Source: Pseudoalteromonas holothuriae (GTDB taxonomy: Bacteria > Pseudomonadota > Gammaproteobacteria > Enterobacterales > Alteromonadaceae). Taken from it: a DNA stretch of 64,000 bases. Each line of letters begins with the position of its first letter. The stretch's first letter is position 1. Location: the NCBI RefSeq assembly GCF_945859825.1, contig NZ_CAMAPC010000011.1:62001-126000 (forward strand), written 5' to 3'. The notes under the pieces were generated by a model. The model was not told where the DNA came from. It saw nothing but the letters and a program-made list of their open reading frames with translations, and did no database searches. A program made the translations under genes and the position numbers. Below, piece by piece: positions 51,013 to 61,310 of this stretch.

Positions 51013-52668
51013 TTATTTTTTCCTAGGTTCAGGGTCATTTATCGTTGGTTTGTTAAAAATGAGCATATTAGGTTGTTCATTTAAGCCTTTAGCAAAGGGT
51101 TTTAAAGTATTAGATAAGTTTTCCAATTCTTCAAGGGTATCGGTGAGTTGCTCAACCATAGTTGAGTCTTGTTGGTAATGCGTTAGCGTTTGTTCAAATT
51201 GCTTTAAGCTAGATGTTAATTGTGTAAGCGTTGTGCTTATATTGTCTAGGTTTTCGTTGACCTTATTTGCCGTACCATTTTGGTTAAAAGAGCCAATTAA
51301 TTGATTCATTTCCATTGCTGTTTTCCTATATTCTTTTAACGTTCCATCAAGCTGTGTCAATGTGTTATCAAAAGGTAGATCGTTAAACTTATTTAACAAC
51401 TTAGTAACCTGCTCAGAGAGTGCCGTAAAACCGCTAGGTACACTGGGTAGTGTTGGGTAAAGCGACGTTATCATAGCGTTTATTTTTGGTGCATCAGGAT
51501 AGAAATCTAACTCTATATACACCGCACCTGTTAACATATTGCCACTTTTTAGTGATGCTCTCAATCCATTTCTAAGCCATTGTTCTATATTTTTTTGCCA
51601 ATAGGCTTTGGCTAAGTCACTTTTCTCAAAAAGGCGGCCGTATTCGATACGGATCAATACCGGAATAGAGGTGCTGCCTTGTTGAAAATAAAGTGGTTGG
51701 CCATCGCGTTGTAATTGTGCCGGTGCTTGCTCAACAGTGCCAATGCGCATACCTCTATATTCGACCGGAGCACCAGGGCTTAGCCCTCGAATCGATTGCT
51801 CAAATTCAATAAGGTAAAAATCAAAGTCATCAAAGCGTTGTTCTAGAGCTGTGGAAAAGTTTTTATGCAGCGTAAAACTAGATTGGCCAATAGCAATATC
51901 AGAAGGCGCTTGATTTGGCGGGTAATCGATAGATATTCCGCCTTTAATAAGCTTAGACAAACTACCTGTAGAGACGTCTATTCCTTGTGTAGACAAGTTA
52001 ACTGATACACCTGATGCAACCCAAAAGATCATATTTTGGGTTATAAGCTGATCATAAGGGGAGAAAACAAAGACTCCGTATTCCATGGCTAGGTTATTTA
52101 TATTGAAATTGGTAGACTCTATTTGGCCTACCTTAAAGTTGCGAAAGTATATGCCTGTACCAATCTCTAATACCTCAGCATTTTTTGCTTTTAGCTTATA
52201 ACGTTTACCATCAATATCAGCACCAATTAATGCGGGCTCGTCTTGAAGCGTGAACAGCGAAGACTGCACCTGACTTGTTCCAGGTTCTAGTTCAAGGTAA
52301 ACACCTGATAACAAGGTACTCATTCCAGAGATACCTGATTCATCAATCCGAGGTTTTACGACCCATATTTTGGCATCTTCAGTTAATAGGGGCTCGTATA
52401 TATTGTCAATTTGAACTTTTGCGATAACGGCACTTTGGTCAATTTGCAACCGAAGTGACTGAACTAAACCGATTTTGACACTGCGAACCATAACTTGAGT
52501 TTTGCCAGCAACAATACCATCAGCATTCGACATTTTGACAAATATAGTATGGCCTTTGTTGATTTGATGTTGGTATAACATCCAAAGAGTAACGCACAAG
52601 GCAATAATGGGTATAAACCAGATGAGAGAAAACTTAGGCTTATTTTCTATGTGAGCATATTCATTCAT
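51013..52668 (-). CDS. pqiB: PqiB, MCE-domain protein
   Basis: A 551-aa protein with one N-terminal membrane helix (FSLIWFIPIIALCVTLWML) and three MCE/MlaD domains in the periplasm, seen as VAGKTQVMVRSVKIGLVQ, IGTGIYFRNFKVGQIES and PGAPVEYRGMRIGTVEQ. A long helical C-terminal part follows with heptad-like runs (LDNISTTLTQLTSSLKQFEQ). In E. coli PqiB forms a syringe-like hexamer with a coiled-coil needle spanning the periplasm, and this sequence fits. The start at 52668 overlaps the end of pqiA by 8 nt. The first 12 residues of a longer frame are out of place. Confidence 0.93.
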   Translation of the reverse strand: MNEYAHIENKPKFSLIWFIPIIALCVTLWMLYQHQINKGHTIFVKMSNADGIVAGKTQVMVRSVKIGLVQSLRLQIDQSAVIAKVQIDNIYEPLLTEDAKIWVVKPRIDESGISGMSTLLSGVYLELEPGTSQVQSSLFTLQDEPALIGADIDGKRYKLKAKNAEVLEIGTGIYFRNFKVGQIESTNFNINNLAMEYGVFVFSPYDQLITQNMIFWVASGVSVNLSTQGIDVSTGSLSKLIKGGISIDYPPNQAPSDIAIGQSSFTLHKNFSTALEQRFDDFDFYLIEFEQSIRGLSPGAPVEYRGMRIGTVEQAPAQLQRDGQPLYFQQGSTSIPVLIRIEYGRLFEKSDLAKAYWQKNIEQWLRNGLRASLKSGNMLTGAVYIELDFYPDAPKINAMITSLYPTLPSVPSGFTALSEQVTKLLNKFNDLPFDNTLTQLDGTLKEYRKTAMEMNQLIGSFNQNGTANKVNENLDNISTTLTQLTSSLKQFEQTLTHYQQDSTMVEQLTDTLEELENLSNTLKPFAKGLNEQPNMLIFNKPTINDPEPRKK

Positions 52669-53869
52669 GGTTATTAAATTTATCCCATAAGATTCTTGGA
52701 TCAAAACTATGTACGGCCATCAATTGACACAGTACCATTATAGCGAAAAACGCGATGCCAATATGTGGCTCAACAGATAATATGCCACCAAGTTGGACCA
52801 GTGAAACGAGTATGATCACGACAAATACATCAATCATTGACCATTTACCCATAAACTCCAGCCAGCGATATAAAATACTAGCGCGTTTAGGGTTAGTACA
52901 CTTCTTGGTTTCTTTGATCAAATAAAAAAGTGCCAGTGCTTTTAATACCGGTATACAGATGCTGGCAGCAAAAATGATGATTGCGATAGGGTATGACTCA
53001 TCTTGCCATAAAATAACGATGCCAGAAAATATAGTTGCAAAGGTATTTTGACCGAGGTTAATAGTATTCATAATAGGTAAAAAGTTTGCGGGCACCATTA
53101 GCACTAATGCGGTCATCATCCATGCCATAGCACGGGCGTTGGCTTGTGGGTTGCGAAAGTACGTTTTCGCATAGCAACGAGGGCAATGTTGCTCTGAGGT
53201 GAGCTGCCTACACACATGGCATTGCTTAAGTGATTGCGATTTGGCACTGTGTCCGCACATCAGTGGTTTAGGCTCAAATTGCGCTTGTTGGCGTTGCCAA
53301 AGTTCGTTTTCATCTATCAATGTTAGTAATTCAATAAAGCAAAACACAAATAACACGTAGGACCAAAACCCAAGGCCGAGTGTTAATTCAGCATAAGCCA
53401 TCAATTTAAAAGCACTGACTAAAACAGCAACAAGAAAAATATCGGCTAAATTGAGTGGTGTAATGTAGCTTAGTAGCTTCGAGATTTTGCGTGCATTATG
53501 TGGATTTAACTTAGTCCAAATACCACTTTGAGTGATTAACACCATCGTACATACCAATAGTGGCATAATTAAGATTGTGAATATGAATACGCTGGCTAAG
53601 ACGGAGTTATAATTGCTTCCCAATAAAAGAAAGGCATCCCACAGGCTGATTTCTTGTTTTAATCCGTGTTGACTAAATGATATAAACGAGGGGTATAGAC
53701 TAGAGAATAAAAACAGCAATGATGAAATGCTAAAGGCACTGATCCATTGTTGTTGGTTGTTCCTACAACTTAATAATTGGGCACGGCAATAAGGGCATAT
53801 CGCCCGCTGTTGTTGGCCAATATGACCGACATTGATTAGTTTGTCGCATTGTTTACATGCCAGTATCAC
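52661..53869 (-). CDS. pqiA: PqiA, inner-membrane protein of the Pqi system
   Basis: A 402-aa inner-membrane protein with two similar halves, each with a zinc-ribbon-like cluster and about four membrane segments. The first ribbon is CKQCDKLI and CPYCRAQ at the N terminus; the second is CHVCRQLT and CPRCYAKTYFRN mid-protein. It leads the pqiA-pqiB-pqiC operon and is probably the membrane component that delivers lipid to or from the PqiB channel. The divergent gene is a periplasmic binding protein 209 bp away. Confidence 0.93.
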   Translation of the reverse strand: MILACKQCDKLINVGHIGQQQRAICPYCRAQLLSCRNNQQQWISAFSISSLLFLFSSLYPSFISFSQHGLKQEISLWDAFLLLGSNYNSVLASVFIFTILIMPLLVCTMVLITQSGIWTKLNPHNARKISKLLSYITPLNLADIFLVAVLVSAFKLMAYAELTLGLGFWSYVLFVFCFIELLTLIDENELWQRQQAQFEPKPLMCGHSAKSQSLKQCHVCRQLTSEQHCPRCYAKTYFRNPQANARAMAWMMTALVLMVPANFLPIMNTINLGQNTFATIFSGIVILWQDESYPIAIIIFAASICIPVLKALALFYLIKETKKCTNPKRASILYRWLEFMGKWSMIDVFVVIILVSLVQLGGILSVEPHIGIAFFAIMVLCQLMAVHSFDPRILWDKFNNHE

Positions 53870-54078
53870 TTGGTAATCACATAAAACATAAAGTTGTGGT
53901 GTTACGTTAGTGTGCTGTAATTATTAGGCCAGTGCAAATGTCAATTTACGAAAAATGTTTAAAACCATACGCTATGCACAGCTGCAATAGGGCAGATATA
54001 GGCAATACACTTCATTAAGCTGTGCTTAATTTAAGCGTGTTATAGTGACTGGTTTAAAATCTACTTTGGAAGGACTGA

Positions 54079-54849
54079 ATGAATCGCAACATACTTTTAT
54101 TTATAAGTTGCTTATGTTTTACAAGTTTGAGTGGTGCTAAATCTTGGTCACAAGATCAAGTGGTGGTTGCTGCCAGTGCATATTTGCCCCCATATGTTAT
54201 TCCTGCTGATAATACGGGTATACAAATGGAAATTCTAAAACAAGCATTTAAGCAACAGGGCATTAGCAATATTGTGGTTCGTTACATGTCAAATAAAAGA
54301 GCTGAGCTTGAATTAAAAAATGGCAATGTTGATGTTGCACTTAATTTACCAAGTAGCTCACCGGAGCATATTTATCAAAGTGACAGTTTGATTAGCTACC
54401 AAAACGTCGCCATTTCTTTAGCGTCTAAAAATTATATAATAGAAACCATAAAAGGTTTAAGCGGTAAAAATGTTTTAGCATTTCAAAATGCTGCTGGGTT
54501 CTTAGATGCCCCTTTTGAAGAGGCTAAACAGGCATTTAGCTCATACAATGAGGTTGTAAATCAAGAAGCTCAAGTACAGCATTTGATGAAAAATTGGGTT
54601 GATGTCATTATCTTAGAAAGACGAATCTTTCTTTATTATTTAAATCAGTATGAGAAGAGCAACCCTGTTTTTCCTTACCAAATACACCCTATATTTTCGC
54701 AAGCGCCAAGGCCTGCTTTTTTTAACAATGAGAAGCTAAAAAACTTGTTCAATAAAGGGCTTGCAAGTCTAGTAAAAAGTGGCAAGTACCGTACCATCAT
54801 GATTTATAATGGTACGGATTACAGCAATTTAGATATACATAAGTTTTAA
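54079..54849 (+). CDS. Periplasmic substrate-binding-like protein (SBP_bac_3 type)
   Basis: A 256-aa protein with a signal peptide (about 1-20, ending SGA) and a family-3 binding fold: VVVAASAYLPPYVIP, GIQMEILKQAFKQQGI, ELKNGNVDVALNLPSS and DVIILERRIFLYYLNQY. Like the other two binding proteins in the window it has no transport partner nearby. The ATG follows GGAAGGA. The ligand is unknown. Confidence 0.82.
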   Translation: MNRNILLFISCLCFTSLSGAKSWSQDQVVVAASAYLPPYVIPADNTGIQMEILKQAFKQQGISNIVVRYMSNKRAELELKNGNVDVALNLPSSSPEHIYQSDSLISYQNVAISLASKNYIIETIKGLSGKNVLAFQNAAGFLDAPFEEAKQAFSSYNEVVNQEAQVQHLMKNWVDVIILERRIFLYYLNQYEKSNPVFPYQIHPIFSQAPRPAFFNNEKLKNLFNKGLASLVKSGKYRTIMIYNGTDYSNLDIHKF

Positions 54850-54875
54850 ATAACTGGCAATATAGTTAACTCAAG

Positions 54876-55667
54876 TTAATCAAACAGCGCGACAGTTTGG
54901 CGTGTTAAGGCAAGCAGCTGGCCATTACTACTCCAAATAGTGCCGTCCTCTAAACCGTAGCCATCTTTACAGTGATGAGTAATGGCTTCAAAACCAAGCC
55001 ATTGGTCAGCTGCAAGATTTGGTGCTTGAACAAATTCTAAATACCATGACATGCTGCTCGCAGGTGCTGGTTGTTGATACATTTGTAGTAAAGTTGGCGG
55101 CCAAGCATCGGTCAGCGCGATAATATGTGCTTCGTGCATTTGCTGTTGAGATTCCTTGAATCTCATCCAGCCGCCTAAATGTGAAGAGTCAGCACCAGTA
55201 AACGGCATATTACCTTGTTGTGGACATAAATCGACATGTTGGAAAAACTCGGGCATAACCCCTTTTTGATAAGGTAATATATGTTTTTGATTAACGGGAG
55301 CGAGTGTCATTTCCTTAGAAACATCAACGCGTATGTTTGAATTGCGATTGGCACCAAAGCACGCTTGTGCTATCACGCATATCTGCTGATTTTGTATCAC
55401 TTTTGCCATTACTTGGCTGCTATTTTTACCTTCACGTAATATTTCCACTTCAATGCAAAAATCGCACTCAGATAAAAGTGGGCCAACAAAGTTAGTGCTT
55501 AAAGAAAGCAATCGGCGCTCGTTGCTAATATGCGGCCTAATTGCCTGATAAATAAGTGCAGCAGATAGGCCGCCGAACGCGGTTCGGCCTTGACACCAAC
55601 TGGCAGGGAACTGCATGACGCCTTTGCCAAGCTTTTCGGCTTGCATTAATAATTGTTCAAAATGCAT
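54876..55667 (-). CDS. Thioesterase family protein (double hotdog, TesB-like)
   Basis: A 263-aa acyl-CoA thioesterase-like protein of the 4HBT_3/TesB-like group with two hotdog domains. Typical pieces are WCQGRTAFGGLSAALIYQAI at the N terminus, LLSLSTNFVGPLLSECDFCIEV, GWMRFKESQQ in the middle and MSWYLEFVQAP near the second active-site strand. The substrate is not known. It is divergent from dnaK, with 241 bp between the starts. Confidence 0.88.
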   Translation of the reverse strand: MHFEQLLMQAEKLGKGVMQFPASWCQGRTAFGGLSAALIYQAIRPHISNERRLLSLSTNFVGPLLSECDFCIEVEILREGKNSSQVMAKVIQNQQICVIAQACFGANRNSNIRVDVSKEMTLAPVNQKHILPYQKGVMPEFFQHVDLCPQQGNMPFTGADSSHLGGWMRFKESQQQMHEAHIIALTDAWPPTLLQMYQQPAPASSMSWYLEFVQAPNLAADQWLGFEAITHHCKDGYGLEDGTIWSSNGQLLALTRQTVALFD

Positions 55668-55793
55668 GAGAATCTCTTAAAATTTACTGTACATATTGAA
55701 GTAGGTTATAGCATAGCCCATAAGGTCAGACCAGTACTGTGAATGATATACTTAGCCTAAATACTGACTTATAGGTCAAAAAAGCGCTCAAAT

Positions 55794-55837
55794 AAGCTTA
55801 AAAGTAAAAAAAACAAATTTTTTTTACTTTTAAGCTT
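55794..55837. repeat. Perfect 20-bp inverted repeat upstream of dnaK
   Basis: The left arm aagcttaaaagtaaaaaaaa (55794-55813) and its exact reverse complement (55818-55837) flank a 4-nt caaa spacer. The right arm runs into the -35 hexamer of the dnaK heat-shock promoter, sharing CTT. No gene reads into it from either side. Confidence 0.9.
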
Positions 55838-55860
55838 GAATTCAATTTTGTTGCCCCTAT
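55835..55860 (+). promoter_or_regulatory. Sigma-32 heat-shock promoter of dnaK
   Basis: CTTGAA (55835) and CCCCTAT (55854) are 13 nt apart, a close match to the sigma-32 consensus. The dnaK ATG is 49 nt past the -10, with GGAG as ribosome binding site. Confidence 0.88.
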
Positions 55861-55908
55861 TTACAATGCATCTAACAGAACAACGAATTTTGAAGTCGGA
55901 GAAGATTC

Positions 55909-57831
55909 ATGGGTAAAATTATTGGAATCGATTTAGGTACTACTAACTCTTGTGTAGCAGTACTTGATGGTGATAAAGCACGAGTTATCGAAAATGCAGA
56001 GGGTGATCGTACAACCCCTTCAATTATTGCATTTACAGCTGAAGGTGAAACACTTGTTGGTCAACCAGCTAAGCGCCAAGCGGTAACTAATCCACAAAAT
56101 ACGGTATATGCAATTAAGCGTTTGATAGGTCGTCGCTTTGAAGACGAAGAAGTACAACGTGATATCGGTATTATGCCTTTTAAAATTGCTAAAGCTGATA
56201 ACGGTGATGCGTGGGTTGAGGTGCGTGGCGAAAAACGTGCAGCACCACAAATCTCAGCAGAAGTACTGAAAAAGATGAAAAAAACAGCGGAAGACTTCTT
56301 AGGTGAAGAAGTGACTGAAGCTGTAATTACAGTACCTGCATATTTTAACGATTCACAGCGTCAAGCAACAAAAGATGCTGGCCGCATCGCTGGTTTAGAA
56401 GTTAAACGTATCATCAATGAGCCTACTGCTGCAGCACTTGCTTACGGTATGGATAAAAAACAAGGTGATAACGTTGTAGCGGTATACGATTTAGGTGGTG
56501 GTACATTCGATATCTCTATCATCGAAATTGATGAAGTTGAAGGCGAGCACACATTTGAAGTATTAGCAACGAATGGTGATACACACTTAGGTGGTGAAGA
56601 CTTTGATAACCGAGTTATTAATTACCTTGTTGCAGAATTCAAAAAAGATCAAGGTATTGACCTTAAGACTGACCCGCTAGCAATGCAGCGTGTTAAAGAA
56701 GCCGCTGAAAAAGCGAAGATTGAACTATCTTCTGCACAGCACACTGAGGTTAACTTACCTTATGTAACAGCGGATGCTTCTGGTCCTAAGCACATGAACG
56801 TTAAATTGACTCGTGCTAAGCTTGAATCATTAGTTGAAGATTTAGTAACTCAATCAATTGAGCCACTAAAACGTGCACTGGCTGATGCAGATTTATCTGT
56901 AGGCGATGTTAATGACATCATTCTAGTGGGTGGCCAAACACGTATGCCACTAGTACAAAAAACGGTTGCAGAGTTCTTTGGTAAAGAACCTCGTAAAGAT
57001 GTTAACCCTGATGAAGCAGTGGCTGTTGGTGCTGCAGTTCAAGGTGGCGTACTTGCAGGTGATGTGAAAGACGTATTGTTACTAGACGTATGTCCACTGT
57101 CATTAGGTATTGAGACAATGGGTCAAGTGATGACTGCATTGATTGAGAAAAACACTACGATTCCTACTAAGAAATCGCAAACTTTCTCAACCGCTGAAGA
57201 TAATCAGGCTGCAGTAACAATTCACGTACTACAGGGTGAGCGTAAGCGCTCAAGCGATAACAAGTCTCTTGGTCAATTTAACCTTGAAGGTATTCGCCCT
57301 GCACAACGTGGTGCACCACAAATTGAAGTAACTTTTGATGTAGATGCTGATGGTATCTTACATGTATCTGCAAAAGATAAAGATACAGGTAAAGAGCAGA
57401 AAATCACGATCCAAGCTTCTTCAGGTCTCAGTGATGATGAAGTAGAGAAAATGGTACGTGATGCTGAAGCAAATGCTGAAGACGATAAAAAGTTTGAAGA
57501 ATTAGTTTCTTCACGTAACCAAGCTGATGCTATGGTTCACGGTACGCGTAAGCAAGTTGAAGAAGCTGGTGACGAATTACCAAGTGAAGATAAAGAAGCA
57601 ATTGAAGCTGCATTAACTGAACTTGAAACTGCTATCAAAGGCGAAAGTAAAGAAGAGATAGATGCTAAAGTGCAGGCACTTGCTGAAAAGTCACAAAAGC
57701 TAATGGAAATTGCTCAGGCTAAGGCTCAACCAGGCCAAGCAGCTCCAGAAGGCGGTGCACAACAAAGTTCAGCTAAGCAAGACGATGATGTTGTTGATGC
57801 TGAGTTTGAAGAAGTTAAAGACGACAAGTAA
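55909..57831 (+). CDS. dnaK: Hsp70 chaperone DnaK
   Basis: ATP-driven chaperone, 640 aa. Nucleotide-binding domain: [13 protein letters not shown] at the start, [40 protein letters not shown] and VGGQTRMP. Linker DVLLLDV, then the substrate-binding domain with a helical lid, and a C terminus ending in EEVKDDK, which recruits partners. It is transcribed from a sigma-32 promoter at 55835 and followed by dnaJ after 127 nt. GrpE is not adjacent. Confidence 0.99.
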   Translation: MGKIIGIDLGTTNSCVAVLDGDKARVIENAEGDRTTPSIIAFTAEGETLVGQPAKRQAVTNPQNTVYAIKRLIGRRFEDEEVQRDIGIMPFKIAKADNGDAWVEVRGEKRAAPQISAEVLKKMKKTAEDFLGEEVTEAVITVPAYFNDSQRQATKDAGRIAGLEVKRIINEPTAAALAYGMDKKQGDNVVAVYDLGGGTFDISIIEIDEVEGEHTFEVLATNGDTHLGGEDFDNRVINYLVAEFKKDQGIDLKTDPLAMQRVKEAAEKAKIELSSAQHTEVNLPYVTADASGPKHMNVKLTRAKLESLVEDLVTQSIEPLKRALADADLSVGDVNDIILVGGQTRMPLVQKTVAEFFGKEPRKDVNPDEAVAVGAAVQGGVLAGDVKDVLLLDVCPLSLGIETMGQVMTALIEKNTTIPTKKSQTFSTAEDNQAAVTIHVLQGERKRSSDNKSLGQFNLEGIRPAQRGAPQIEVTFDVDADGILHVSAKDKDTGKEQKITIQASSGLSDDEVEKMVRDAEANAEDDKKFEELVSSRNQADAMVHGTRKQVEEAGDELPSEDKEAIEAALTELETAIKGESKEEIDAKVQALAEKSQKLMEIAQAKAQPGQAAPEGGAQQSSAKQDDDVVDAEFEEVKDDK

Positions 57832-57843
57832 TTGTTGACATGT

Positions 57844-57880
57844 AAGGGCGCGCTGGCGATTTTCGCTTGACGCGCCCTTA
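57844..57880 (+). terminator. Hairpin between dnaK and dnaJ
   Basis: The arms taagggcgcg/cgcgccctta with an internal loop lie 13 nt after the dnaK stop, without a T-run. A partial terminator or processing site here would keep DnaJ below DnaK. Confidence 0.6.
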
Positions 57881-57958
57881 GTGTATGTAAATTTAGGCTG
57901 TTTTTTAGCCGCCTTGGTGAGTGTAAGCTCACCATATAACTAGAGTAATGTGATAACT

Positions 57959-59095
57959 ATGTCAAAACGTGATTATTACGAAGTACTAGGTGTTAGCAAA
58001 GATGCCGGCGAACGTGACATAAAAAAAGCGTACAAACGCTTGGCGATGAAGTACCACCCAGACCGTACAGCCGGTGATGCCGAATTAGAAACAAAGTTTA
58101 AAGAAGTAAAAGAAGCTTACGAAGTACTAACTGATAGCCAAAAGCGTCAGATGTATGACCAATACGGGCATGCAGCCTTTGATCAAAATGGCGGTGGCCA
58201 AGGCGGCTTCGGTGGCGGTCAAGGTGACTTTGGCGACATTTTTGGTGACGTATTCGGTGATATTTTTGGTGGCGGGGGTGGCCGTCGCCAGTCTCGTCAG
58301 CAGCGCGGTGCAGATCTTCGTTACAATATGGACTTGTCGCTTGAAGAAGCGGTACGCGGTAAGAATGCTGAAATTAAAGTGCCTACGTGGGTTAGTTGTA
58401 GCCCATGCGATGGCAGTGGTGCAAAAGCCGGCTCTAAGCCAAAAACATGTACAACATGTCATGGTGCGGGCCAAGTGCAAATGCGTCAAGGCTTCTTTGC
58501 TGTGCAGCAAACTTGTCCAACGTGTCAGGGAACGGGCTCAATCATCTCAGACCCATGTAATAAGTGTCATGGTCAAGGCCGTGTAGAAAAAACCAAAACA
58601 TTGTCTGTTAAAATTCCAGCTGGCGTTGATACAGGCGATCGAATTCGCTTATCAGGTGAAGGTGAAGCGGGTATGCATGGTGCACCTGCCGGTGATCTGT
58701 ATGTACAGGTTTCTGTGCGTGAACACCCAATCTTTGTGCGTGATGGTAATAATTTGTACTGCGAAGTGCCTATTAGTTTTAGCACTGCGGCACTAGGTGG
58801 TGAAATTGAAGTACCTACTTTAGATGGTCGAGCAAACCTTAAGATCCCAGCAGAAAGTCAAACAGGTAAAATGTTCCGTATGCGTGGTAAAGGCGTTAAG
58901 TCAGTACGCAGTGGCGCTGTGGGAGACTTGATCTGTAAGGTAGTAATTGAAACACCGGTTAACTTAAACGACCGTCAAAAAGAGTTACTAAAAGAGTTTG
59001 AAGAGAGCATGGGAGGTGAAAATAGTAATAACCGCCCTAAAGCACAAGGCTTTTTTGATGGTGTTAAAAAGTTCTTTGACGACTTAACCAAATAA
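57959..59095 (+). CDS. dnaJ: Hsp40 co-chaperone DnaJ
   Basis: A 378-aa type I J-protein that stimulates DnaK ATPase and hands over substrates. J domain with KYHPDRT (HPD motif), a Gly/Phe-rich linker (about 75-110), and four CxxCxGxG zinc repeats: [24 protein letters not shown] and CNKCHGQG. The C-terminal substrate-binding domains follow. The ATG at 57959 is the normal family start; a GTG/ATA extension three codons earlier is not needed. A terminator lies 20 nt after the stop. Confidence 0.98.
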   Translation: MSKRDYYEVLGVSKDAGERDIKKAYKRLAMKYHPDRTAGDAELETKFKEVKEAYEVLTDSQKRQMYDQYGHAAFDQNGGGQGGFGGGQGDFGDIFGDVFGDIFGGGGGRRQSRQQRGADLRYNMDLSLEEAVRGKNAEIKVPTWVSCSPCDGSGAKAGSKPKTCTTCHGAGQVQMRQGFFAVQQTCPTCQGTGSIISDPCNKCHGQGRVEKTKTLSVKIPAGVDTGDRIRLSGEGEAGMHGAPAGDLYVQVSVREHPIFVRDGNNLYCEVPISFSTAALGGEIEVPTLDGRANLKIPAESQTGKMFRMRGKGVKSVRSGAVGDLICKVVIETPVNLNDRQKELLKEFEESMGGENSNNRPKAQGFFDGVKKFFDDLTK

Positions 59096-59115
59096 CGATA
59101 AAACACTCATCGTAT

Positions 59116-59149
59116 AAAAAGCGGCGCATTTAAATTGCGCCGTTTTTGT
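59116..59149 (+). terminator. Rho-independent terminator after dnaJ
   Basis: The arms cggcgca/tgcgccg with a 7-nt loop, A before and TTTTTGTT after. Confidence 0.9.
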
Positions 59150-59435
59150 TTATAATACGTTCGTTTAGTCGTGATAGAGCTATTTGATTATTTTGACTCA
59201 TTACATAAAGCCGTGTTTATAACCTGATAGCCCATACTTAGAATCACACGTAGGTTGCCACTGTAGATTTTATATCATTTTCATGAAATTGAGCGCGCTA
59301 GCGTCATTATTACTACCATAATAAAAAGCCACGCATGTTTATTATGATGGATGCCTTTTTGTTTTCATGCAATATTACACTGTTTTAATATATAAAATTT
59401 TTATGCTTATCTAACTTTATAAGTAAGGGCAAAGT

Positions 59436-59894
59436 ATGACGCCAGCAATAAAAATGCTTGAAAAATATAAAATCAAATATGAAATTTTGAAGTTTGAGCA
59501 TGACCCTCTTGATCAAAGCTTTGCTAACGAAGCGGCAGAAAAGTTGAATTTACAAGCTGAGCAGGTTTTTAAAACGTTATTAGTAGATGTTGATGGGGTA
59601 TTACACGTTGCAGTGCTGCCCGCTACACGGCAAGTTGATTTAAAAGCGTTTGCTAAAGCTTGCAAAGGTAAAAAAGCGATGTTGGCAGATACAAAAAAAG
59701 CACAAAATACGACCGGGTATTTGATTGGTGGCATCAGCCCTTTTGCGCAAAAAAAGTGTTTAAATACCTTATTGCACTGTGATGCTAAACGGTTTGAGAC
59801 AATTTATGTGAGTGCAGGTAAGCGTGGGCTTGAGGTAGCCGTAGCACCTAGTGTGATCAACAAGCTATGCAATGCAACGTTGGGGGATTTTTGA
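59436..59894 (+). CDS. ybaK: Cys-tRNA(Pro)/aminoacyl-tRNA deacylase YbaK
   Basis: Hydrolyses Cys-tRNA(Pro) made by mischarging of prolyl-tRNA synthetase; 152 aa, normal length, cytosolic. Typical regions are AEQVFKTLLVDVDG, the conserved Lys in QVFKTL, and GYLIGGISPFAQKK (GGxSPxGxKK type). AAGGGC precedes the ATG. The gene stands alone in a 1.3-kb stretch with otherwise empty flanks. Confidence 0.94.
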   Translation: MTPAIKMLEKYKIKYEILKFEHDPLDQSFANEAAEKLNLQAEQVFKTLLVDVDGVLHVAVLPATRQVDLKAFAKACKGKKAMLADTKKAQNTTGYLIGGISPFAQKKCLNTLLHCDAKRFETIYVSAGKRGLEVAVAPSVINKLCNATLGDF

Positions 59895-60392
59895 GCGCCA
59901 TAGATGTGGTTTGAGCCGATGGTAATGGTAATGGTGATTTATTTGTTAGGTTTTTTCATTTTTAATTTCCTTTTATACTCACATTGAATATAAAACATAT
60001 AGCACTGATATTTGCATTGCAATATTTTAAAATTCATATTTTTGGATTAATTCTTAGGTTCTAACAGCATAAAATTTGAGGCAGTTTCTGAACCACTTTT
60101 TAGCACAATCAAACAGGGGTCGTGTATTTAGCCCCTAATTTAATTTTTTCGCTGAAGGTAATAAGTCAATAGCATGTTTATTATAGACTTTATTTCAAAG
60201 TGAAACATACCAGTGCTGACTAATTACGCGTCAAGCCATGTTGCTACTTTTAGGTAAACTCTGCGGTAAGTTATAACATAGTCATTGATAAATTATTCAT
60301 AAAAAGTATGTTTTTTATGCTAACTGGCTTGACCTCTGACCAATGTGTTCTAGCTTTAATTGTTACTAATTTGTAATAATTGGAGTATATAT
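59895..60392. other. Gene-free region before the lipase operon
   Basis: About 500 bp of AT-rich sequence with no ORF and no strong hairpin. The only repeat seen is a short ggtaat run near 59920. The lipase promoter must lie within it, but I see no unambiguous hexamers. Confidence 0.5.
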
Positions 60393-61310
60393 ATGAAACA
60401 ACATGTTTTGGCGGCCTTGGTTGGCTTATTTACGCTATTTTCACAGGCAGCATACAGCAATGAGCGTCTTGAGTACCCCGTGGTTTTGGTGCATGGCCTA
60501 TTTGGTTTTGATAATCTATTGGGGGTCGATTATTTCTATCGTGTGCCATCAGTCATACAAGACGAAGGTGCAGCTGTATATGTCGCAGAAGTATCATCGG
60601 CACATAATTCTGAATTACGTGGGGAGCAGCTACTTGAGCAGGTTGCACTCATACGCGCAATAACGGGCAAAGACAAAGTCAACTTGATTGGTCACAGCCA
60701 AGGCGCACAAACTATAAGGTATGTTGCATCAATTAAGCCACAGTGGGTAGCTTCAGCAACCAGTGTGGGTGGTGTGAATTGGGGTAGTCGCTTTGCTGAT
60801 GTGGTCAGAGGTGGGGTTGATAGTGGGTCTTTCTCTGAGGCTTTTTTGGCGTCATTAGCTAATGGTCTAGCGGGTTTAATTGACTTACTTTCAGGTAAAG
60901 CAACGGCACCAAAAGATGCGCTTGAAGCACTTGCGGCTCTTACAACTGAGGGGTCGTTGGCGTTTAATCAAAAATATCCAGAAGGGATACCCGCCACTTA
61001 CTGTGGTCAAACCAATGCCTTGGCGGATAACGGTGTTTACTACTTTTCATGGAGTGGTAGTAAAGCATGGACTAATATGTTTGATCCAGCGGACAGTGCC
61101 TTATTACTTTTCTCTCAGGTTTTTAATGAGGCAAATGATGGCTTAGTATCAGCGTGTTCAAGCAACTTAGGACAGGTTATAGGGAATAACTTTAAAATGA
61201 ACCATTTAGATCAAGTGAACCAAACGATTGGCATCCATCACTTGTTTGAAACCGACCCACTGACTTTGTACCGTCAACATATTCGTAGATTAAAAGGTTT
61301 GAATTTATGA
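60393..61310 (+). CDS. Secreted triacylglycerol lipase (family I, foldase-dependent)
   Basis: Extracellular lipase, 305 aa, of the Pseudomonas/Burkholderia family I type. The signal peptide ends AYS (about residue 20-22). The mature part starts YPVVLVHGLFGFDN (oxyanion region). The nucleophile is in GHSQG, the acid in NDGLVSACSS, and the His in NHLDQVNQTIG. It contains two Cys (CGQ and ACSS) as in disulfide-bearing members. GGAG precedes the ATG at 60393. The foldase gene overlaps by 4 nt. Export is expected through Sec and type II secretion after folding in the periplasm. Confidence 0.94.
   Translation: MKQHVLAALVGLFTLFSQAAYSNERLEYPVVLVHGLFGFDNLLGVDYFYRVPSVIQDEGAAVYVAEVSSAHNSELRGEQLLEQVALIRAITGKDKVNLIGHSQGAQTIRYVASIKPQWVASATSVGGVNWGSRFADVVRGGVDSGSFSEAFLASLANGLAGLIDLLSGKATAPKDALEALAALTTEGSLAFNQKYPEGIPATYCGQTNALADNGVYYFSWSGSKAWTNMFDPADSALLLFSQVFNEANDGLVSACSSNLGQVIGNNFKMNHLDQVNQTIGIHHLFETDPLTLYRQHIRRLKGLNL

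Noticed and set aside
58127..58586. Long ORFs on both strands within dnaJ
   Set aside because: They arise from the Gly-rich and zinc-repeat codons of dnaJ in other frames and have no family features.
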